From assembly GCA_934667105.1 (NCBI GenBank), contig CAKULG010000018.1, positions 1-52,854 of the forward strand: a DNA stretch of 52,854 nt, given 5' to 3'. Below are positions 14,907 through 23,691 of the stretch, piece by piece. The notes under the pieces are model-generated. The model searched no databases. It was not told the DNA's origin and saw nothing but the letters and a program-made list of their open reading frames with translations. This stretch comes from an uncultured Clostridia bacterium. Lineage in GTDB: Bacteria; Bacillota; Clostridia; Christensenellales; Aristaeellaceae. Position 1 is the first letter of the stretch. Each line of letters begins with the position of its first letter. A program made the position numbers and the translations under genes.

Positions 14907-17516
14907 ATGCAATCGGGAAAAGAGAAATTTCAGCTTTACTTTTTATCCAGCACCCATTGGGACCGGGAATGGTATTTAACCTTTCAGGCCATGCGTTTTC
15001 GTTTGGCCGATACGCTGGACGAGCTGCTGGACGTGATGGAGGCGCAGCCGGATTTTCAGCTTTTCTGTATGGACGGACAAACCGTGGTGCTGGAAGATTA
15101 TATGCAGGCCGCGCCCGAAAACCGGGAGCGCCTGCAGCGATTGATCGACGAGGGGCGCGTAAAGATCGGCCCCTGGTACGTGATGCCCGACGCCCGGCTG
15201 GTATCGGGGGAGAGCCTCATCGAAAATTTTCTGATGGGCCGCAGAATTGCCGCCAAATGGCGCGCGGAAACCTGGAAATACGGCTATATGTGCGATATCT
15301 TCGGCCATATCGCCCAGACGCCGCAGATTCTGCGGGGCTTTCATCTGACGGGGGCGTATCTGGGCCGCGGGCTGCACGCGCCCTGGCAGGGGCTTTTCCG
15401 CTGGCAGGGGCCGGACGGCACGGAGATTCCCGGTTATCTGGGCAGATATGCGGAATTCACCAACGGGGTGACGTATCATTTTTCCGATGCGGATTATGAG
15501 CGGCGGCTTAAGGCTCTGGTGGACGGCCAACTGAAAAACGCCGCTGCGCCCGTGATCGTGCTGGCGGACGCATTCGACCATGCAACCGTGAACCCGCATA
15601 CCAACCGGATTTTGGCCGATCTGAAGCGGCTGTATCCACAGGCGGAAATCCACCATGCGTCTCTGGAGGGGCTGGAAAAGGAAGCGGAGCAATATTGGGA
15701 ACAGCTGCCCCTGGTACAAGGAGAATTGATCGATACCACCCCTGACCGCCGGGCGCAAATGCGGCTGGTGGGGCAATCCATGTCCAGCTATTATCCGCTG
15801 AAATACCGCAACGACCGCTGCCAGAACCGGCTGGAGCGGGAGGCTCGCCCCCTCGCCGCGCTGGCCCGGCTGCGGGGCATGCGGGACCGGCCCGCGCTGA
15901 TGCGCCTGGCGGTGGAATATCTGCTGAAAAATCAGCCTCATGATTCCATCTGCGGCTGTTCCATCGATCAGGTGCACCGGGATATGACCTATCGCTACGA
16001 TCAGCACGCGGAGATCTCCGAGGAAATTATCGCCCGCGCCTGCAAAGCGCTGTGGCCCACGCCCCAAAATGCCCCGGGCCAGCGCCTTGAAATTTTGAAT
16101 CCCTTCCTGTATAATTGGCATGCTCCCCTGCGGCTTTCCGTGGCTTTTCCGGCGGATTATGCTCATCGCTTCGCCGAATCGGCGGGCTATGAACCCCGTA
16201 ACGCTTTCCGCCTGCTGGACGCGGCGGGGCGGGAGACGCCTTACCAGCTGCACGGGGTGGAAAGAAACGTGACCCGGCGCACCGAGGGGCAGAAAACCGT
16301 GCAGGTGGATTTGTATGATATTTCCTTCTCCACCGAATTGCAGGCCATGGGCGTTACCGCCCTGGAGGTTCGCCCCAGCGATACCCCCGTGCGCTATGGG
16401 CCGGGGCCCTTCCAATGCGGCCCCGATTTCTGCGATAACGGGCTGGTGCGGCTGGAGATCGCCGGGGACGGAACGCTTTCAATTCTGGATCACGAAAACG
16501 GCAGGCGCTATACGGGCCTGAACCGCCTGCTGGACGACGGCGAGGCGGGGAACGGCTGGTTCCACGACGCGCCCATCGGCGATACGCTGCGGATTGCGGG
16601 CGCGCCGGTGAAGCTGGAGCGGCTTTCTGCCGGACCCGTTCAGGCCGCATTCCGATTGACCCAGCGCATCCTTTTGCCAAAGGGCCGGGAAAACCCGGAA
16701 GAAACGGCGCTGGAATTGCAAACCACCATCACCTTGTTTGCCGGAAAGCGCTATGCGCTCATCGATTTGGTGCTGGAAAATAGAGCGGCGGATCATCGCT
16801 TGCGGGCGCAGTTTCCCACCGGCGTGCAGTCGGGCCGTTATCGGGCGGGGCAGGCCTTCTGCTTTGTGGAGCGGGCGGCGGGGGTGAACCCTGAACGCCT
16901 GGATTGGGACGAGCCGGAGAGCGTGGAAAAGAGCATGAACGGCTTGCTCTGCGCCCGGGACGGCAGAGGCGGGCTGGCGTTTATCAGCCCCTACGGCCTG
17001 CACGAGGGCGGCATGGAGGCGGATGGAACGCTGTCTGTAACGCTGCTGCGCTCCTTCAGCCGCGTCTTTATGCAGGAAAAGCCCGAATACTGCAAGCTGC
17101 TGGGCGCGCATCAGTACCGCTATGCCCTGCTGCCCCTGGCGGGCGGAGAAACGGAAGCGGAGCTTGTCCGCCTGCAAGGCGAATTGGATATGGAGCCGCC
17201 CTTCCGCCTGGGCCCGGGCGAGGCGGCGGCGCAAACGCCCTGGCTGCGCCTGGAGGGGGAGCGCCTGGCGGTCAGCGCCGTGAAGGCCCCTGAGGACGAC
17301 GCGAAGAATGCGCTGATCGTGCGGCTGTGGAACGTTTCGGGGCAGGAGGCCGCGGGCGCGCTGCATTGCGCCCTGCCGCTGCGCAGGGCGGCGCGGACGG
17401 CGCTGGATGAAACCGTCGAAGCGGAAATTTCCTGTCAGGGGGGAGCAATTTCTCTGCTGCTTCGGCCCTGGCAGGTGCTGACGCTGCGGCTTGAAATGGA
17501 AGGAGAAAACGAATGA
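14907..17516 (+). CDS. Glycoside hydrolase family 38 alpha-mannosidase
   Basis: The enzyme (869 aa) releases mannose from alpha-mannosides such as N-glycan fragments. There is no signal peptide, so it acts in the cytoplasm on imported oligosaccharides. The GH38 zinc motif THWDREW (His17, Asp19) is at the N-terminus. The nucleophile Asp130 lies in MCDIFGH, and HDSICGCSIDQVH near residue 350 holds further metal-site His. The C-terminal beta domains (GH38C type) complete the usual length. AAAAGGAGAAGCGGCG precedes the ATG. Its stop overlaps the start of manA by 4 bases (ATGA), so mannose release and entry to glycolysis are coupled. Confidence 0.92.
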   Translation: MQSGKEKFQLYFLSSTHWDREWYLTFQAMRFRLADTLDELLDVMEAQPDFQLFCMDGQTVVLEDYMQAAPENRERLQRLIDEGRVKIGPWYVMPDARLVSGESLIENFLMGRRIAAKWRAETWKYGYMCDIFGHIAQTPQILRGFHLTGAYLGRGLHAPWQGLFRWQGPDGTEIPGYLGRYAEFTNGVTYHFSDADYERRLKALVDGQLKNAAAPVIVLADAFDHATVNPHTNRILADLKRLYPQAEIHHASLEGLEKEAEQYWEQLPLVQGELIDTTPDRRAQMRLVGQSMSSYYPLKYRNDRCQNRLEREARPLAALARLRGMRDRPALMRLAVEYLLKNQPHDSICGCSIDQVHRDMTYRYDQHAEISEEIIARACKALWPTPQNAPGQRLEILNPFLYNWHAPLRLSVAFPADYAHRFAESAGYEPRNAFRLLDAAGRETPYQLHGVERNVTRRTEGQKTVQVDLYDISFSTELQAMGVTALEVRPSDTPVRYGPGPFQCGPDFCDNGLVRLEIAGDGTLSILDHENGRRYTGLNRLLDDGEAGNGWFHDAPIGDTLRIAGAPVKLERLSAGPVQAAFRLTQRILLPKGRENPEETALELQTTITLFAGKRYALIDLVLENRAADHRLRAQFPTGVQSGRYRAGQAFCFVERAAGVNPERLDWDEPESVEKSMNGLLCARDGRGGLAFISPYGLHEGGMEADGTLSVTLLRSFSRVFMQEKPEYCKLLGAHQYRYALLPLAGGETEAELVRLQGELDMEPPFRLGPGEAAAQTPWLRLEGERLAVSAVKAPEDDAKNALIVRLWNVSGQEAAGALHCALPLRRAARTALDETVEAEISCQGGAISLLLRPWQVLTLRLEMEGENE

Positions 17517-18517
17517 TCGCGAAGCTGAAAACGAACCGGGTCTACCGCACCTATACGGGCGGCAGCCGGATCGACGCGCTGGTGGAGGGCCGCAAAACGG
17601 AGGACGGCCGTTTCCCGGAGGATTGGCTGGCATCCACCGTCCGCGCCTTTAACCCGGGGCGGGAGGATATCGTGGAGGGCCTGGGCCAAACGGAGGATGG
17701 AACGCCCATTTGCGATTTGGCGCCCCAGGGCCTGCCCATTCTGGTGAAGCTGCTGGATGCGGCGCAGCGGCTGGTGATCCAGGCGCACCCAACCCGGGCC
17801 TTCGCCTGGGAGGCCTGGCATTCCAAGGTGGGCAAAACGGAATGCTGGTATATCCTGGAGGCGGATGCGGACGCCTGTGTTTATATCGGCTTTCAGGCAG
17901 GAATCACCAAGGAAAAATGGGTGGAAATCTGCGAAAAGCAGGATGTGCCCGCCATGCTGGCCTGCCTGCACAGATTCCCGGTGAAGAAGGGCGATTGCGT
18001 GTTTGTGCCCGGCGGCGTGCCCCATGCCATCGGCGGCGGATGCCTGATGCTGGAAACGCAGGAGCCCTCCGATCTGATGGTGGTGCCCGAGCGATACACT
18101 CCCTCGGGCGTGAAGCTGGACGAGCGCAAGCTTCACGGCGGCCTGGGCTTTGAGCGGATGTACGATTGCTTCTGCTATGACGGCGCGGATGAGGAAACCA
18201 GCCGCCGCCGCTTCTTCCGCCAGCCCCAGGCCCTGGACGCGCATTTCAGCCGCTATGTGGATAGCGCGGAAAACGGTATTTTCTCCGTCGTGACCTGCGA
18301 AACAAAGGAAACCGCCCGGCATACCTTCCAGGAGCCGTTCGCCATTTCCGTGGTGACGGAGGGCGCGGGCGAAATTACCCTGGACGGCGAAACCAAGCCC
18401 ATCCGCCGGGGCGATCGCCTGCTGCTGCTGGGCCTTCAGGATCAGGCGCTTACCCTGACGCCCGAGAGGGAGGGGCTTTCCATGGTGTTCGCCCTGCCTG
18501 CGCCGGAAAAAACATAA
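17513..18517 (+). CDS. manA: Mannose-6-phosphate isomerase, class I type
   Basis: The enzyme (334 aa) interconverts mannose 6-phosphate and fructose 6-phosphate. It has the cupin zinc site: LVIQAHPTRAFA with QxH near residue 88, KTECWYILEA with the Glu ligand near 109, and VFVPGGVPHAIGGG near 165-175 with the His ligand. A second cupin-like lobe ends the protein (EGAGEITLDGETKPIRRGDRLLL). It is the short Bacillus ManA/Pmi form. It is the second gene of the mannosidase operon. No mannokinase is nearby, so the phosphorylation step must be encoded elsewhere. Confidence 0.93.
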   Translation: MIAKLKTNRVYRTYTGGSRIDALVEGRKTEDGRFPEDWLASTVRAFNPGREDIVEGLGQTEDGTPICDLAPQGLPILVKLLDAAQRLVIQAHPTRAFAWEAWHSKVGKTECWYILEADADACVYIGFQAGITKEKWVEICEKQDVPAMLACLHRFPVKKGDCVFVPGGVPHAIGGGCLMLETQEPSDLMVVPERYTPSGVKLDERKLHGGLGFERMYDCFCYDGADEETSRRRFFRQPQALDAHFSRYVDSAENGIFSVVTCETKETARHTFQEPFAISVVTEGAGEITLDGETKPIRRGDRLLLLGLQDQALTLTPEREGLSMVFALPAPEKT

Positions 18518-18733
18518 AAATTAAATCGGCGTACTTCTCCGCAAACAAAAGAAAAGAGTTCCTCTCCTAGAGCATCCCATAGAAGCATTCCTTGCCGCCT
18601 TTCTCTGTTAGCGGAGAATCAAATTTTTAATAGCTGCCCTTACCCCGATCGGTTTTCTTGGAGGGGTGCGGGGGAACCGTTATTTGACCAACAAAGAACG
18701 GTTCCCCCGCATTATATTTATTTATATTTTAGA
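18518..18733. repeat. Intergenic region with recurrent GGGGGAACC palindrome (copy D)
   Basis: GCGGGGGAACCGTT (18668-18681) pairs with AACGGTTCCCCCGC (18697-18710) over 14 bp. After one mismatch there is an extra TTTG/CAAA. It separates convergent manA and the DUF11 gene and is probably a bidirectional terminator, although no T tract adjoins it. A separate TTCTCCGC/GCGGAGAA pair (near 18535 and 18612) encloses 70 bases of unknown role. Confidence 0.65.
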
Positions 18734-19588
18734 TTAAAGCGTTCCTGTTACGGTGAGGGTGCTCACGCCGGGGGTGATGGTCCATTCCCCGGTGAGGGCG
18801 CTTTGCGTGTAGGTGGCGGCGGGAACGGTGATCTGGCCTGCCACGGTGGCGAAATTGCCCGAGGCGGCGCCGTAATTATACTGCGTTCCCGCCTGCCAGG
18901 CCGTGCCGTTAAAGGACACGGCAATGTTTTTCAGCAAGGGGGTGAAGGTGTCCGTCAGGGCCACCGCGTCGGCCGCGTCGGCGGCGGTGTTGCCTGTGTT
19001 TTCGATGACGAAGGTGTAGGTGATCTGCCCGTTTTCGGCGACGGTGGAGGGCGTGAGAGATTTACTGATGCTCAGGGCGGGCTCGTTCTGCACGGCAACG
19101 GTTTCCTCCGCCGTGACAGGGGTGGTCAGGACCGCGCCGGTGATGGTGGCGGTGTTGAGAATGGCGCCGCCCACGCTGGGCGGGGCGAAGCGATTGGGCT
19201 GCGCCTCATAGATCAAGGCGGCGTTTCCGCCCGCAGGCACGCTGATACCGGTGATAGTCATAGGCGGCCCGGCGGTAACGGCGGGCGCGGTTTGCAGCAC
19301 GCCGTTCACATAATAGCGAATAGAACCGGCGGCGTAGGTCAGAGGGGTGTAGGTGCTCTGCCCCAGGGTATACGCGCCCAGGTTATCCGAAACGGTCAGC
19401 TCGTTCAGCGCCGTAGCGCCGGAATTCACCAGCGTGATTACATAGGTCAGATCGTCGCCGGGGCTGTATTGCGCCCGCACGGCGGTTTTGCTTGCGGTGA
19501 GCGTTTCTAGCAGCTCGCCGGTGACGGTGTTGGAATTGGTGACGATCCCATTATATGAAAGCGTGGCTTGATTGGTAAAGGTTGCCAT
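18734..19588 (-). CDS. DUF11-type repeat protein without signal peptide
   Basis: The protein (284 aa) contains two DUF11/conserved-repeat (TIGR01451-like) beta-sandwich units. The first, around residues 30-150, is ASKTAVRAQYSPGDDLTYVITLVNSG; the second, around 165-280, is LSISKSLTPSTVAENGQITYTFVIENTG. These domains usually belong to surface or spore-associated proteins. Here there is no signal peptide, sortase motif or membrane anchor: the start is MATFTNQATLSYNG, preceded by AAGGAAGG. An upstream in-frame start at 19642 has no ribosome site. It is the third gene of a minus-strand set after a holin and an endolysin-like protein, which suggests release by lysis or holin export. Function unknown. 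Confidence 0.75.
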   Translation of the reverse strand: MATFTNQATLSYNGIVTNSNTVTGELLETLTASKTAVRAQYSPGDDLTYVITLVNSGATALNELTVSDNLGAYTLGQSTYTPLTYAAGSIRYYVNGVLQTAPAVTAGPPMTITGISVPAGGNAALIYEAQPNRFAPPSVGGAILNTATITGAVLTTPVTAEETVAVQNEPALSISKSLTPSTVAENGQITYTFVIENTGNTAADAADAVALTDTFTPLLKNIAVSFNGTAWQAGTQYNYGAASGNFATVAGQITVPAATYTQSALTGEWTITPGVSTLTVTGTL

Positions 19589-19677
19589 ATTCGCAATTCC
19601 TTCCTTTCTGTGGGAGAGGGCTTTTTCCCTTCCCCCTGTCAATTTATGCGCACCCGGGGCGGCGCGTCCCTGAAAAA

Positions 19678-20739
19678 TCAGAAAAGCAAGCGGGAAAATT
19701 CGCCCGAAACCCAGCCCACTTGTTCCCCCAGCGCCAGGGCGTGCCAGCCGTTTTCCGCTGTGGCCACATAAGGAAAGCGCGCGCCCGGGGCTGCCTGGGT
19801 GATGCGGCCGTAGCGGGTATCGTTCCCCCGGCGAATATTCACCAGGCCGCTGGGCGAAAGAATTTCAAGCTGCTTGCCGGAGGCGGGGCTCGGCGCGGGG
19901 GCGGGATCCCCGCGTTCGCTGTCCGCCAGGGCGGCCATCAGCGCTTCGTGGGCGGCCGCGTCGTATGCGCCGGAGGGGGTGAGCCCCGCGCTTTTTTGAA
20001 AGGCGCGCAGGGCCGTTTCCGTTTCCTGGCCGAAGCTGCCGTCCGCCCCATAGCGCGGCAGAGAAAAGCCCAGCTTCATCAGCAGCGATTGCAGCGCTTT
20101 CACATCCTCGCCCCGCTGGCCTGAGCGCAGCGGACGGCTGCCCAAAACGGCGGAGCCGCCCGCAGGCAGCGCAATCGAGCCGTATTGAATAAACGGCAAT
20201 TGAAACCAGGCCGTCCAGCCGCGGCCTGCAATTCTGCTTTTCACGCAGCCATCGGCAAAGGATTTCCATTCAATGGCCCAGCCGCCGCCCACGGTGTAGC
20301 CCATATGCCCATCCTTGTGCAGGGCTAGGCCCAGGATATCGGGCAGCGTATCCATGCCGCCCCAGGCCATGCCCTTGGCCTTGGCATAAGCAAACATGCC
20401 GTTGGCCCCCTTGTCCGGACAGCCGTTGGCGCCGTAGCGGCTGGCATAGCTTTTGCCCGTGCCCAGGCTTTCCCGCACGCCCTGGCCGCCGTTGGTCCAG
20501 GCGTAGCCCTTACAGCCGCCCACGCAATCGGCGCAGACGCGCTTTTGCGCGATGTCCTGGCGATAGCGGCTCTGGCGGCCCGCCGCGTAATGGGAGGGAT
20601 ATTGCTTTCCTTTGCGAGAAAGCAGCTCCTGGGTGCAGCGGTTCAGCGTGGCACCGTACCAATAGGGCTGGCCCTCCATGGCCAGGCAGAAGGCGGCGAA
20701 ATGCTCGTTGGTAAAGGGAACGTTCACGCGCTCACTCAT
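19678..20739 (-). CDS. Endolysin-like NlpC/P60 peptidase with PG-binding and SH3b domains
   Basis: The 353-aa protein should cut peptidoglycan peptides. An NlpC/P60-type domain fills residues 1 to about 190. The likely nucleophile is Cys72 in ADCVGG, and the His is H145 in KDGHMGYTVGGG. A PG_binding_1 repeat follows (LRSGQRGEDVKALQSLLMKLGF to about residue 270), and a C-terminal SH3b domain (LVNIRRGNDTRYGRI to the end). It has no signal peptide, as phage endolysins that rely on a holin. The start has AAGGAGG 9 bases upstream and overlaps the end of the holin gene by 8 bases. No tail, capsid or integrase genes are near. Confidence 0.85.
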   Translation of the reverse strand: MSERVNVPFTNEHFAAFCLAMEGQPYWYGATLNRCTQELLSRKGKQYPSHYAAGRQSRYRQDIAQKRVCADCVGGCKGYAWTNGGQGVRESLGTGKSYASRYGANGCPDKGANGMFAYAKAKGMAWGGMDTLPDILGLALHKDGHMGYTVGGGWAIEWKSFADGCVKSRIAGRGWTAWFQLPFIQYGSIALPAGGSAVLGSRPLRSGQRGEDVKALQSLLMKLGFSLPRYGADGSFGQETETALRAFQKSAGLTPSGAYDAAAHEALMAALADSERGDPAPAPSPASGKQLEILSPSGLVNIRRGNDTRYGRITQAAPGARFPYVATAENGWHALALGEQVGWVSGEFSRLLF

Positions 20740-21187
20740 CCGGCTTTTCCTCCTTCGTATCGGGAGCGGGCGCTTCCTCCCGGCGATGCAGCTGAATCAA
20801 CGCGCTTTTCAGGCGCTCCGGAATGGGAAGGCCCAGGCGGGAGGCGTTTTCCAGCAGGCTGACCCCCTCGTTGGATAGATAGAAAACGATGATCATGCCT
20901 CGCAGCGCGCTGCCCGAGCCGATGACATGCTGATCCAGCAGATTGGCGGCCCCCACCAGGAAAAGAATCAGCAGTTTTTTCGTGATGCCGCGAAAGCCTG
21001 CGGCGCTGCATAGCTTTTTGCCCTGCAGGGCGCAAAGCACGCCCGTCAGATAATCCAGCCCCATAAAAATCAGCAGCGCGATAAACAGGCCGTCCGCGCC
21101 GCCCAAGAAAAAGCCCAGCCATCCGCCCAGCGCCGTCAGCAGCATTTGCGCCTTGGCCCAAAGCAGATTCAGGGTGAATTTTTCCAT
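20732..21187 (-). CDS. Phage-type holin of the toxin-secretion (TcdE/holin 4) family
   Basis: The 151-aa protein has two or three hydrophobic segments (residues about 12-35, 33-55 and 68-90). It carries the family hallmark IFMGLDYLTGVLCA and the segment SNEGVSLLENASRLGLPIPERLKSAL found in phage_holin_4_1/TcdE proteins. It ends in a charged, soluble tail. It should form membrane holes that let an endolysin or cargo out. AAGGGAGGAAGCGAAC precedes the ATG. It leads a three-gene minus-strand set: holin, endolysin-like protein, DUF11 protein. Confidence 0.85.
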   Translation of the reverse strand: MEKFTLNLLWAKAQMLLTALGGWLGFFLGGADGLFIALLIFMGLDYLTGVLCALQGKKLCSAAGFRGITKKLLILFLVGAANLLDQHVIGSGSALRGMIIVFYLSNEGVSLLENASRLGLPIPERLKSALIQLHRREEAPAPDTKEEKPDE

Positions 21188-21384
21188 GTTCGCTTCCTCC
21201 CTTCTCTATCAGCAAATGCGCCCGGCGGACGGAAAGTGCGGGAAAATGGGAAAAATAAAAAAAAGCGGCGGGCGCTTTTGTTCATGCTTTTCTCGCTTTT
21301 ATTCATGGCGTTCGCTATAAAAAAGGTATAGAATAATACAGAAAGTCGGCATGCGATAAAAAAGTGTAAAAGGGGGAAGAAGCG

Positions 21385-22416
21385 ATGAAAAACGCCTTGC
21401 TCATTGGCGGCGGCGGAACGCTGGGGCTGTATACCGCCCAGGAATTGCTGAAGCTGGGATACCGGGTGGACGATATTTGCCTGGAGAAAATGCAATCCGA
21501 TCATCCCGCCCTGCGCTTTATCTGCGCCCAGGCGGACGACGCGCTGCTGCGCGCGCTTTTTTCGGAAAAGCGCTACGACGTGATTGTGGATTATCTGTGG
21601 TATAAAAAAGCGGAGGATTGGTGCGGAAAGCGAAGCGATTTGCTGCTGGATCACACCGACCAACTGTTTTTCCTTTCCTCTTATCGGGTGTACGGGCCCG
21701 CGGAAGGGCCCATCCGGGAGGATACGCCCCAATGGCTGGACGTGACGCAGGATCCCTATTTGCTGCAAGCGGAAAGTTACGCCCTGCCCAAGAGCCGCTG
21801 CGAAAAATATCTGCGCGCCTGCGGCCGCGAAAATTGGACGATCGTGCGCCCGGTGATTTCCTTTTCCCATTTCCGGCTGGATTTGGTGACGCTGCCCTCG
21901 GGGATTCTGTTGGATCGTATTCTGCGGAAAAAGACGATTTTGCTGCCCCAGGGGGCGAAAAGCCTGACTGCGGGCGTGGGCTGGGCGGGGAACGTCGGCA
22001 AGATGATCGCCGCCCTGGCGGGCAAGGAAGCGGCGCTGGGGGAGGATTTCACCCTGGGCTCGGGAGAAAACAAAACCTGGGGCGAGGTGGCGGGCTATTA
22101 CGAACGGCTGTTCGGCGCGCGCTTTGCCTGGGTGGACGGGGTGGATTATATCCGCAGCGCCACGGGCGGCATGCTGCCCGATTGCTGGATTACGATATAC
22201 GACCGGCTGCTGAACCGCGCCATTGATAACGGCAAGATGCTTCGGGTAACGGGCTTGACCCTGGACGATTTCGTGAAAATTCCCGAGGCGCTGGAAATGG
22301 AAATGAACGCCCTGCTGGCGCATCCCGAATGGAAGGCGCGCATGCTGGCGGAGGCGAACCCGGAAATTAACCGGAAAATGGACGCTTATCTGGCGGCCCA
22401 CGGCCTGGACGATTAA
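21385..22416 (+). CDS. NAD-dependent epimerase/dehydratase-like protein (extended SDR)
   Basis: The 343-aa protein begins with a Rossmann NAD(P) motif (LLIGGGGTLGLYTAQELL). It has the extended-SDR catalytic segment: the Ser region SSYRVYG near residue 104 and YxxxK in AESYALPKSRCEKYL near 131-136. The substrate-binding C-terminal half is typical of nucleotide-sugar epimerases and related reductases, but the substrate is not clear. The first Gly motif GGGGTLG differs from the usual GxxGxxG by an extra Gly. AGGGGGAAGAAGCG precedes the ATG. It is monocistronic and convergent with an AraC gene. Confidence 0.8.
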   Translation: MKNALLIGGGGTLGLYTAQELLKLGYRVDDICLEKMQSDHPALRFICAQADDALLRALFSEKRYDVIVDYLWYKKAEDWCGKRSDLLLDHTDQLFFLSSYRVYGPAEGPIREDTPQWLDVTQDPYLLQAESYALPKSRCEKYLRACGRENWTIVRPVISFSHFRLDLVTLPSGILLDRILRKKTILLPQGAKSLTAGVGWAGNVGKMIAALAGKEAALGEDFTLGSGENKTWGEVAGYYERLFGARFAWVDGVDYIRSATGGMLPDCWITIYDRLLNRAIDNGKMLRVTGLTLDDFVKIPEALEMEMNALLAHPEWKARMLAEANPEINRKMDAYLAAHGLDD

Positions 22417-22703
22417 GGAGAAAACCGCTTTTCGCCGGCAGAGACGCAAATGAATTTTGTGCTTCTGCCCGATTTATATAGCCCTATTGAGGAGAAAGCG
22501 TGAAAAATACATCTCCGTAACGGAGAAGCCGGAAATACGGCGAGAAGCCTGTTTTCTTTTGCTGGGATACAATTAGATCGCCTGCTTTGCGCAATCCATA
22601 CAGCTTTCTTGGAAAGGGCGCGGGGGAACCGTTCTTTGAATTCACAAAGAATGGCTCCCCCGCAAATATTATCGTTTTCCACAGCCCCTTTCCTGTTCCT
22701 TGT
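22417..22703. repeat. Intergenic region with recurrent GGGGGAACC palindrome (copy E)
   Basis: A 19-bp stem with one mismatch (22620-22638 with 22645-22663, GCGGGGGAACCGTTCTTTG and its near complement) lies between convergent genes. The preceding TTTCTTGGA...GG is shared with copy D. A small hairpin TCTCCGttaCGGAGA-like sequence lies near 22511. No gene is visible. Confidence 0.65.
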
Positions 22704-23582
22704 TTACAGGGCGTGGGGGTTTTGGCTGCCCCGGGCCCGGGCACGGAATTCCCGGGGGGAAAGACCGGTGTAGCGCTTAAAAAGGGCGTAAAAATGCTTG
22801 CTGTCGTTATAGCCCACCTGCTGGGCGGCCCCGGCCACGGTTTGCTCCTCCTGGGCCAGGAGCAGGCAGCTTTTTTCAATTCGCAGCTTTTGCAGATAGC
22901 TTCGCAGGCTTTCGCCCGTTTCCCGGTGAAAAAGGGCGCTGAGGTATTGCGGGGTGTAGCCCAGCTCCCGCTGCATGGCCTGAAGCGAAAGCGGCTCCCG
23001 CAGATGCTTTTGCAGGTATTCCGCCATAGCGGCCACGGCGGGATGGGGCTGGGCGGCGGAGGAAGCGCCCCGGGCGGCGGCGCGCACCGTCAGCACCAGA
23101 ATTTCAATCAGCCGGCAGCGCACCATTTCCACATAGCCCGCCTCCCGCTGGGCGTACTCCCGCTCCATGGCCTCCACCAGGCTGCGGACGGTTCCGCTTT
23201 CATCGTGATAAATACGATCGGCGGGACGGGGGCTCAGGGCGGAAATGCCGAATTGACGCAGGGTGTTGGAAAGCAGCGCGGAGAGGGAGGCGCAGCGGGA
23301 AAGCGCCCGATCCACATAATCGGGGGTGAACAGGCAATTGACGATTACGAAATCCGCCGTATCGTAATAGCAGTGGAAGGTGCCCAAATCCACAATGAAA
23401 TAATCTCCCGCGGAAACGGGATAGCTTTCCAGGCCCAGCCGGTGCCGGGCGCTTCCGTGCATCACGTAAACCAACTCTAAAAAGTCATGGGCGTGCAGAT
23501 CGTCGCTTCGGGGCGAAAGGCGGCGGATGCTCACATGATCCGCATCCAGAACGTTTTCCCTTCGCAGGGTGGGCAAAATCAT
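22704..23582 (-). CDS. AraC-family transcriptional regulator (glycosidase locus)
   Basis: The 292-aa protein has an N-terminal cupin (LHAHDFLELVYVMHGSARHRLG, then SAGDYFIVDLGTFHCY) and a C-terminal AraC double helix-turn-helix (LSLQAMQRELGYTPQYLSALFHRETG and VAGAAQQVGYNDSKHFYALFKRYTGLSPREFR). It is divergent from the GH106-like gene with 109 bases between start codons. The usual role of such pairs is sugar-induced activation of the glycosidase. The ribosome site (GGGGGTT) is modest. Its promoter overlaps the glycosidase promoter region. Confidence 0.88.
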   Translation of the reverse strand: MILPTLRRENVLDADHVSIRRLSPRSDDLHAHDFLELVYVMHGSARHRLGLESYPVSAGDYFIVDLGTFHCYYDTADFVIVNCLFTPDYVDRALSRCASLSALLSNTLRQFGISALSPRPADRIYHDESGTVRSLVEAMEREYAQREAGYVEMVRCRLIEILVLTVRAAARGASSAAQPHPAVAAMAEYLQKHLREPLSLQAMQRELGYTPQYLSALFHRETGESLRSYLQKLRIEKSCLLLAQEEQTVAGAAQQVGYNDSKHFYALFKRYTGLSPREFRARARGSQNPHAL

Positions 23583-23632
23583 AAAATAACCCCCGATTCA
23601 ACCCGATAAATCCTAAAATCAGGTGTGTAATT

Positions 23633-23662
23633 ATCATACGGCTTGCGGTACAATATTGTCAA
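23633..23662 (-). promoter_or_regulatory. Promoter of the AraC regulator gene
   Basis: On the minus strand, TTGACA (23657-23662) and TATGAT (23633-23638) are 18 bases apart. It lies in the divergent region, so regulator binding could affect both genes. Confidence 0.65.
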
Positions 23663-23691
23663 GCGGTTTCGAATACGGAAGGAGGATTTTC

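Noticed and set aside
18734..21187. Prophage
   Set aside because: Only holin and endolysin-like genes are present; there is no integrase, terminase, capsid or tail gene, and the flanks are ordinary metabolic genes.
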